A stretch of DNA of 64,000 bases from Leptospira gomenensis. Its GTDB lineage: Bacteria > Spirochaetota > Leptospiria > Leptospirales > Leptospiraceae. Made by a program: the position numbers and the translations under genes. The stretch is taken from the NCBI RefSeq assembly GCF_004770155.1, contig NZ_RQFA01000066.1:124001-188000 (forward strand). The letters run 5' to 3'. The notes under the pieces were generated by a model. That model worked only from the letters and a program-made list of their open reading frames with translations, was not told the DNA's origin and did no database searches. Of the stretch, positions 60,446 to 64,000 are shown in pieces. Position 1 is the first letter of the stretch. Every line of letters starts with the position of its first letter.

Positions 60446-61441
60446 ATGATCGAATGGGTGCAGGCGAATTCAGAGTTACCGGGGAATCGAAACGTTCCGA
60501 TTTCACAAACGGGAGAACGCGACGAAGAACTGATGGATTCGTATTCCAGAGCGGTCATACACGCCGTGGAAACCGTAAGTCCCGCTGTAGTTCATCTCAA
60601 GGTCATCGGAGCCCGCTCCGGAGGAGGTTCCGGTTCCGGGTTTTTGATTTCACCCGACGGATTCATCGTAACCAATCAACACGTCGTGGAAAATTCCTCG
60701 ACGATCAGCGCCGAATTTCCGGACGGTCGAAGTCTCAAAGCGATGAAGATCGGAGAGGATCCGATGACCGACATCGCCGTACTCAAAGTTACGAGCGATC
60801 GATATCCGTATCTGCAATTCTCCGACCCCACCTCCATACGACCCGGGCAACTTGCGATCGCGATCGGGAACCCTCTCGGTTACGAATCGACGGTCACCGC
60901 GGGAGTCGTGAGCGCCCTCGGAAGAAGTCTTCGATCTCGTTCCGGAAGATTGATCGAAGACGTGATTCAAACCGACGCCGCGTTGAACCCGGGAAACTCC
61001 GGAGGACCTCTCGTCAATTCGAAGGGACGATTGATCGGAATCAACACCGCGATCATACCTTCGGCTCAGGGAATCTGTTTTGCGGTGGGCTCCGGTACCG
61101 CGGAATACGTGATCACTCGTCTGATGAAGGACGGTTTTGTAAAACGCGGTTATCTGGGAATCGCCGGTCAGAACCAAAACGTTCCCAGTCTATTAAAGAT
61201 TTTTAATAAACTGGAACAGAATTCGGGCGTTCTGGTTTTGGAGATAGAATCCTCCTCGCCAGCCGCCTCCAGTCTATTAAGAAAAGGTGATATGATTCTT
61301 TCCTTAAACGATAAACCGGTACTTTCCATAGACGACATGCATCGAACCCTGGACGAATCCACGATCCGCAGAGAACTCCCCATACGGGTTCTGCGCGAAG
61401 GTTCTTTGAGAACGTTCCGGATCCGCGTAGGAGAGATCTAA
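60446..61441 (+). CDS. HtrA/DegP-like serine protease with PDZ, no signal peptide
   Basis: 331 residues. Trypsin-like domain with His79 (TNQHVVEN), Asp109 (TDIAVLKV) and Ser185 (NPGNSGGPLV), all in place, plus the GNPLGYESTVTAGVVSALGR block. A single PDZ domain follows (about 225-325): GVLVLEIESSSPAASSLLRK, GDMILSLNDKPVLSIDDM. The N-terminus MIEWVQANSELPGNRN has no signal peptide or membrane anchor, so the protein is likely cytoplasmic, as for some HtrA relatives. GGAGG is nine bases before the ATG. The upstream TTTTGTAAC...GAATACAAA resembles the Rrf2 operator half site. Confidence 0.88.
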   Translation: MIEWVQANSELPGNRNVPISQTGERDEELMDSYSRAVIHAVETVSPAVVHLKVIGARSGGGSGSGFLISPDGFIVTNQHVVENSSTISAEFPDGRSLKAMKIGEDPMTDIAVLKVTSDRYPYLQFSDPTSIRPGQLAIAIGNPLGYESTVTAGVVSALGRSLRSRSGRLIEDVIQTDAALNPGNSGGPLVNSKGRLIGINTAIIPSAQGICFAVGSGTAEYVITRLMKDGFVKRGYLGIAGQNQNVPSLLKIFNKLEQNSGVLVLEIESSSPAASSLLRKGDMILSLNDKPVLSIDDMHRTLDESTIRRELPIRVLREGSLRTFRIRVGEI

Positions 61442-61454
61442 GAGAAGGATTCTT

Positions 61455-62162
61455 TTAAAGGGGAGTGTCGATCGCGAGGATTTCCGAATCCTCAGAAAAA
61501 CTCACTTCTATCTTCGGGGACGAAAGCAGACCGAGTCCGTCTCGGGCGGAGATTTTTTTTCCGTCTATTTCCGCGGAACCGGAAATCAGGAAAAAGTAAA
61601 CTCCTCCGTTTTCGTTTTTTGGAATATAATCGATCTTTGATGTTCTTTTTCCGATCGCAAGGGAAAAACTCACCTTTTGATTGATCCAAACGGCTCCGTC
61701 CTCCGAATTCGGAGATACGACGGTCTGAAACCTACCGTGCCGTTGGGAGGGATCGAATCGTTTCTGTTCGTAACGCGGGACGATTCCGGTCCTTTCGGGC
61801 AGGATCCAAATCTGCAGAAAGTTCACTTCTTCCGAAGGAGACGCGTTGAATTCGGAGTGAACGATTCCCGTTCCCGCCGACATGATCTGCACTTCGCCGG
61901 GGCGGATCACGGAATGATTGCCTTCGCTGTCCTTATGCTCGAGACTTCCGTACAACGGAATCGATACGATCTCCATGTTCTCGTGAGGATGCGGAGGAAA
62001 ACCTTTTCCTCCTAGGACGATATCGTCGTTTAATACCCTGAGTTTTCCGAATTGAATTCGGTTGGGATCGAAGTACGAGCCGAAACTGAACGAATGTCTG
62101 CTTTTGAGCCATCCGAAGTCCGCTTTTCCCCTGGTTCCTTGTGCGTGATAGATCGTTTCCAT
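61455..62162 (-). CDS. Pirin-family protein
   Basis: 235 residues, two cupin domains. The metal ligands His58, His60 (FPPHPHENME), His102 and Glu104 (GIVHSEF) are all present. N-terminal GWLKSRHSFSFGSYFDP is the pirin signature. Pirins of this type act as quercetinases or redox-sensing regulators with Fe(II). Monocistronic; ends 13 bases from the convergent htrA-like gene. Confidence 0.9.
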   Translation of the reverse strand: METIYHAQGTRGKADFGWLKSRHSFSFGSYFDPNRIQFGKLRVLNDDIVLGGKGFPPHPHENMEIVSIPLYGSLEHKDSEGNHSVIRPGEVQIMSAGTGIVHSEFNASPSEEVNFLQIWILPERTGIVPRYEQKRFDPSQRHGRFQTVVSPNSEDGAVWINQKVSFSLAIGKRTSKIDYIPKNENGGVYFFLISGSAEIDGKKISARDGLGLLSSPKIEVSFSEDSEILAIDTPL

Positions 62163-62225
62163 GATTCTCCTTGTGCATTAGACGCGCCTACGAGAGAAGG
62201 AGGATTCATTTTTTTGAATATGAAT

Positions 62226-63371
62226 TCAGAGAAATAAAAAACGGATCCATCCCGCGACGAAACCCAGAAAAAAACCGAGTACACTTCCGTTGATCCGGAT
62301 CGATTCCAAAACGTTCCTAGTTTTCCATTCCAGATTTCTTCTCAAATCCTTCGGATCAAGACTCTGAAGACGTACGGTGATCTGTTTTCCAATATAACCG
62401 GAAACTCCCTCGTCGATCCGCTTTTCCACGAACTCCAATACGGAACGAAGAGGGGTATATTCCTGCAGAGTGGATATTTCTCCGATCTCTTTAAGATGTG
62501 TTTGGATTAATGCGACCAAAAGACGGCTCGCCTGTTCCTTTAAAAAACCGGTCAAAGAACGGACCGCTTTATCCCTTTGTTCCAAGGAAAGTTCGTTCCA
62601 AGAGGAGATATAAGTTTCCGTGGAAGCGGCCATCAGATTGACCAACTTTTCGATCGTCTTTTCGTCCTTCGATTCGATCGCAAGCCCTTGTTTGACGTGA
62701 GTTCCGTATTCTTTGAGTTTTTTTGGAAAATCGACTACTAGGTTCAACACGACCTGTGCGACTAAATTCATTTTTCCTAATATTTCCTGAAGAAGCGAAC
62801 GGAATTCCTCCGTATCCGCGACGCGGATCATGGATTCGCCGATCAAAAGTTTGATCGTGTCCATGATTTCCTTTTGACGATTCAGCTCTTTGAGAAGAGC
62901 GACGTCGGTTCCCGAAAATTCGTAATGAACTATGTAATCGACGATGTCTTCCTCCACCTTTTCGAAAAGGTTAAAAACCACTTCCCGCGTTTTTTCCTCG
63001 TTTCCGAAAGTCTCCGATAAAACGCGATACAAATCCTCCCTCGTGTCCGAGTCTTCCAGGACGGAACGGATTCTGGAACGGATCACTTCGTGATGTAACA
63101 GATCACCCGCCACCCAATTTCCTATTTCCGAAGCGAGAGTGGCGCTATCCTCTTCGATCGCTTTGTACGTTTTCCAGACGGCGAACCAATCACAAAGACC
63201 TCCGATCAAACCTCCTTCCAACGCCGAAAGAAGAATTTTGGACCAGACGGATTCAGTTCCCCAAAAAGAAACCGAAAGGATTCCGCTTCCGAAAAGGATC
63301 AGAAGAAGATGGGATAAAAGTTGTCTTCTCCTGTAAGGGGTTTTGGCGGAACCCGGGGAGGAAACCGGCAT
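62226..63371 (-). CDS. DUF445 family membrane protein
   Basis: 381 residues. N-terminal membrane segment [20 protein letters not shown], then [20 protein letters not shown] (family block), a long helical region with many Glu/Lys (residues 60-330), and a C-terminal helix [20 protein letters not shown]. The pattern matches DUF445/YheB-like proteins, function unknown. The ATG at 63371 overlaps the previous stop in TGATG, so it is cotranscribed with the gene upstream. Confidence 0.83.
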   Translation of the reverse strand: MPVSSPGSAKTPYRRRQLLSHLLLILFGSGILSVSFWGTESVWSKILLSALEGGLIGGLCDWFAVWKTYKAIEEDSATLASEIGNWVAGDLLHHEVIRSRIRSVLEDSDTREDLYRVLSETFGNEEKTREVVFNLFEKVEEDIVDYIVHYEFSGTDVALLKELNRQKEIMDTIKLLIGESMIRVADTEEFRSLLQEILGKMNLVAQVVLNLVVDFPKKLKEYGTHVKQGLAIESKDEKTIEKLVNLMAASTETYISSWNELSLEQRDKAVRSLTGFLKEQASRLLVALIQTHLKEIGEISTLQEYTPLRSVLEFVEKRIDEGVSGYIGKQITVRLQSLDPKDLRRNLEWKTRNVLESIRINGSVLGFFLGFVAGWIRFLFL

Positions 63372-64000
63372 CAGTTTTGAAGTTTCCTTCGATTCAAAAA
63401 CGTGGCTCCGAAAAACAGAATCGGGAGTAATAACTGGATCAAGGTGACGAAATATGATCGAATATCATAAAATACGAATGTATTTTCGGAGGACTTCGAG
63501 CAGAAATACGATTGTCCTTCCAAGGTCCGGTGAATCGTTTCCCCCGCGGCGGATTTCCAGAGCGGAAAAAATCCGGATCGGATCACGGTCGGAGAACAAA
63601 CCTCAGACGAACCGACCGTTTCGGAAACGTTTTTCCCGCTCGACGGAGAACTCCATACGATTCTGGAATTGTCCCAGAGATACGGATACACGGTCCCGTC
63701 CCCGATCGTTTCGGAAACCGAGGAGGCCTTTGGCGGGGCGTTTTTTTTCGACGATATTATCGACTTGGATCTCTGCGCTTCTTCGATCCGCGTTCTTTCG
63801 GCGTAAAACGCGTTCCATTCGTTTACGGTAAACGCACCGGAAAAGGATCCTTTGTCCGCCTCGTATTCTTGCGCCGTGACCGGAACCGGATGGATTGTAG
63901 AACGACCGGAATCGGATGTGAGAAGGAATTCCGACAGATCCTCCGCGGAAGGCGCTCCCTTTTCCGAAACGTCGTCGAACAGAAGGGCCGCCGGTTTTTC
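63371..64000 (-). CDS. C-terminal part of a membrane-anchored protein (5' end outside window)
   Basis: The frame is open from base 64000 to TGA at 63371-63373, 209 codons, and no start is needed inside. Most of the chain is soluble: [50 protein letters not shown] and [15 protein letters not shown]; it ends in a single membrane helix [20 protein letters not shown] then RRKLQN, a C-terminal anchor with positive tail. The soluble part probably lies outside the cytoplasm. No family is recognised from this fragment. The DUF445 gene follows with its start overlapping the stop. Confidence 0.78.
   Translation of the reverse strand, partial: EKPAALLFDDVSEKGAPSAEDLSEFLLTSDSGRSTIHPVPVTAQEYEADKGSFSGAFTVNEWNAFYAERTRIEEAQRSKSIISSKKNAPPKASSVSETIGDGTVYPYLWDNSRIVWSSPSSGKNVSETVGSSEVCSPTVIRSGFFPLWKSAAGETIHRTLEGQSYFCSKSSENTFVFYDIRSYFVTLIQLLLPILFFGATFLNRRKLQN

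Overview
The window reads as chromosomal DNA of a spirochaete of the genus Leptospira. This rests on many lipoproteins with relaxed spirochaetal lipoboxes (LISC, ILSC, SIGC, FANC, GTC), many Leptospira-type exported proteins without recognisable families, Big_5/FG-GAP surface proteins, and dispersed palindromes of the form GTAGGAATTCCTAC. Base composition looks higher in GC than L. interrogans, so one of the more GC-rich species is likely; the species cannot be fixed from here. No rRNA, tRNA, CRISPR array or transposase was seen.

Layout. 1-2.7 kb: a 5'-truncated lipoprotein gene and an exported protein, then a 38-bp tandem repeat (about 6.6 copies, 2711-2962). 3.0-7.3 kb (minus): a tightly overlapping four-gene operon (TonB-C membrane protein, PrsW-like protease, PrmA, PfkB sugar/nucleoside kinase), facing glycyl-tRNA synthetase (7457-8851). 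8.9-12.7 kb: an AT-rich accessory block of four modules, all on the minus strand. Each module ends in a roughly 185-205 bp imperfectly palindromic element with RYYYAAC...GTTRRRY-like ends, the architecture of integron gene cassettes with attC sites. Three modules are toxin-antitoxin pairs (BrnT/CopG-like, HigB/HigA, RelE-Gp49/XRE) and one is a small exported protein. No integrase is in the window, so this looks like an integrase-less attC cluster. 13-16.5 kb: DUF1801 protein, an ArsR-SRPBCC-SRPBCC operon, an unidentified protein and a VOC protein. 16.8-22.6 kb: a 1123-residue repeat lipoprotein, a GNAT enzyme and a pair of small exported proteins (one DUF4476).

22.6-31.9 kb (minus): a five-gene operon of circularly permuted ATP-grasp, alpha-E, transglutaminase-DUF2126, ATP-grasp/alpha-E fusion and a second transglutaminase. 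This appears to be two versions of a peptide-ligase/transglutaminase system of unknown substrate in one transcript. 32.4-39.5 kb: a lipoprotein, an Omp85-type barrel protein, and a 1433-residue lipoprotein with eight Big_5 Ig-like domains and a seven-repeat FG-GAP propeller. 39.7-45.2 kb: saccharopine-dehydrogenase-like reductase, two GNATs, a fatty-acid-hydroxylase/sterol-desaturase-family enzyme, and an exported protein with a small lipoprotein. 46.0-50.2 kb: an operon of an MlaC-like periplasmic protein, an MMPL/RND transporter and a lipoprotein, probably an envelope lipid transport system. 50.7-54.3 kb: a subtilisin-like lipoprotein protease, a Cys-rich lipoprotein, an amidohydrolase and a DUF1145 protein. 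54.3-57 kb: a polytopic membrane protein and a family 2 glycosyltransferase. 57.3-64 kb: nitronate monooxygenase facing an ABM monooxygenase, a membrane class III nucleotide cyclase, an Rrf2 regulator with a perfect 15-bp inverted-repeat operator, an HtrA-like protease without a signal peptide, a pirin, a DUF445 protein, and a gene truncated by the window edge.

Several promoters can be read directly. Those of brnT, the relE-like toxin and arsR place the predicted transcription start on the start codon with no Shine-Dalgarno, suggesting leaderless transcripts.
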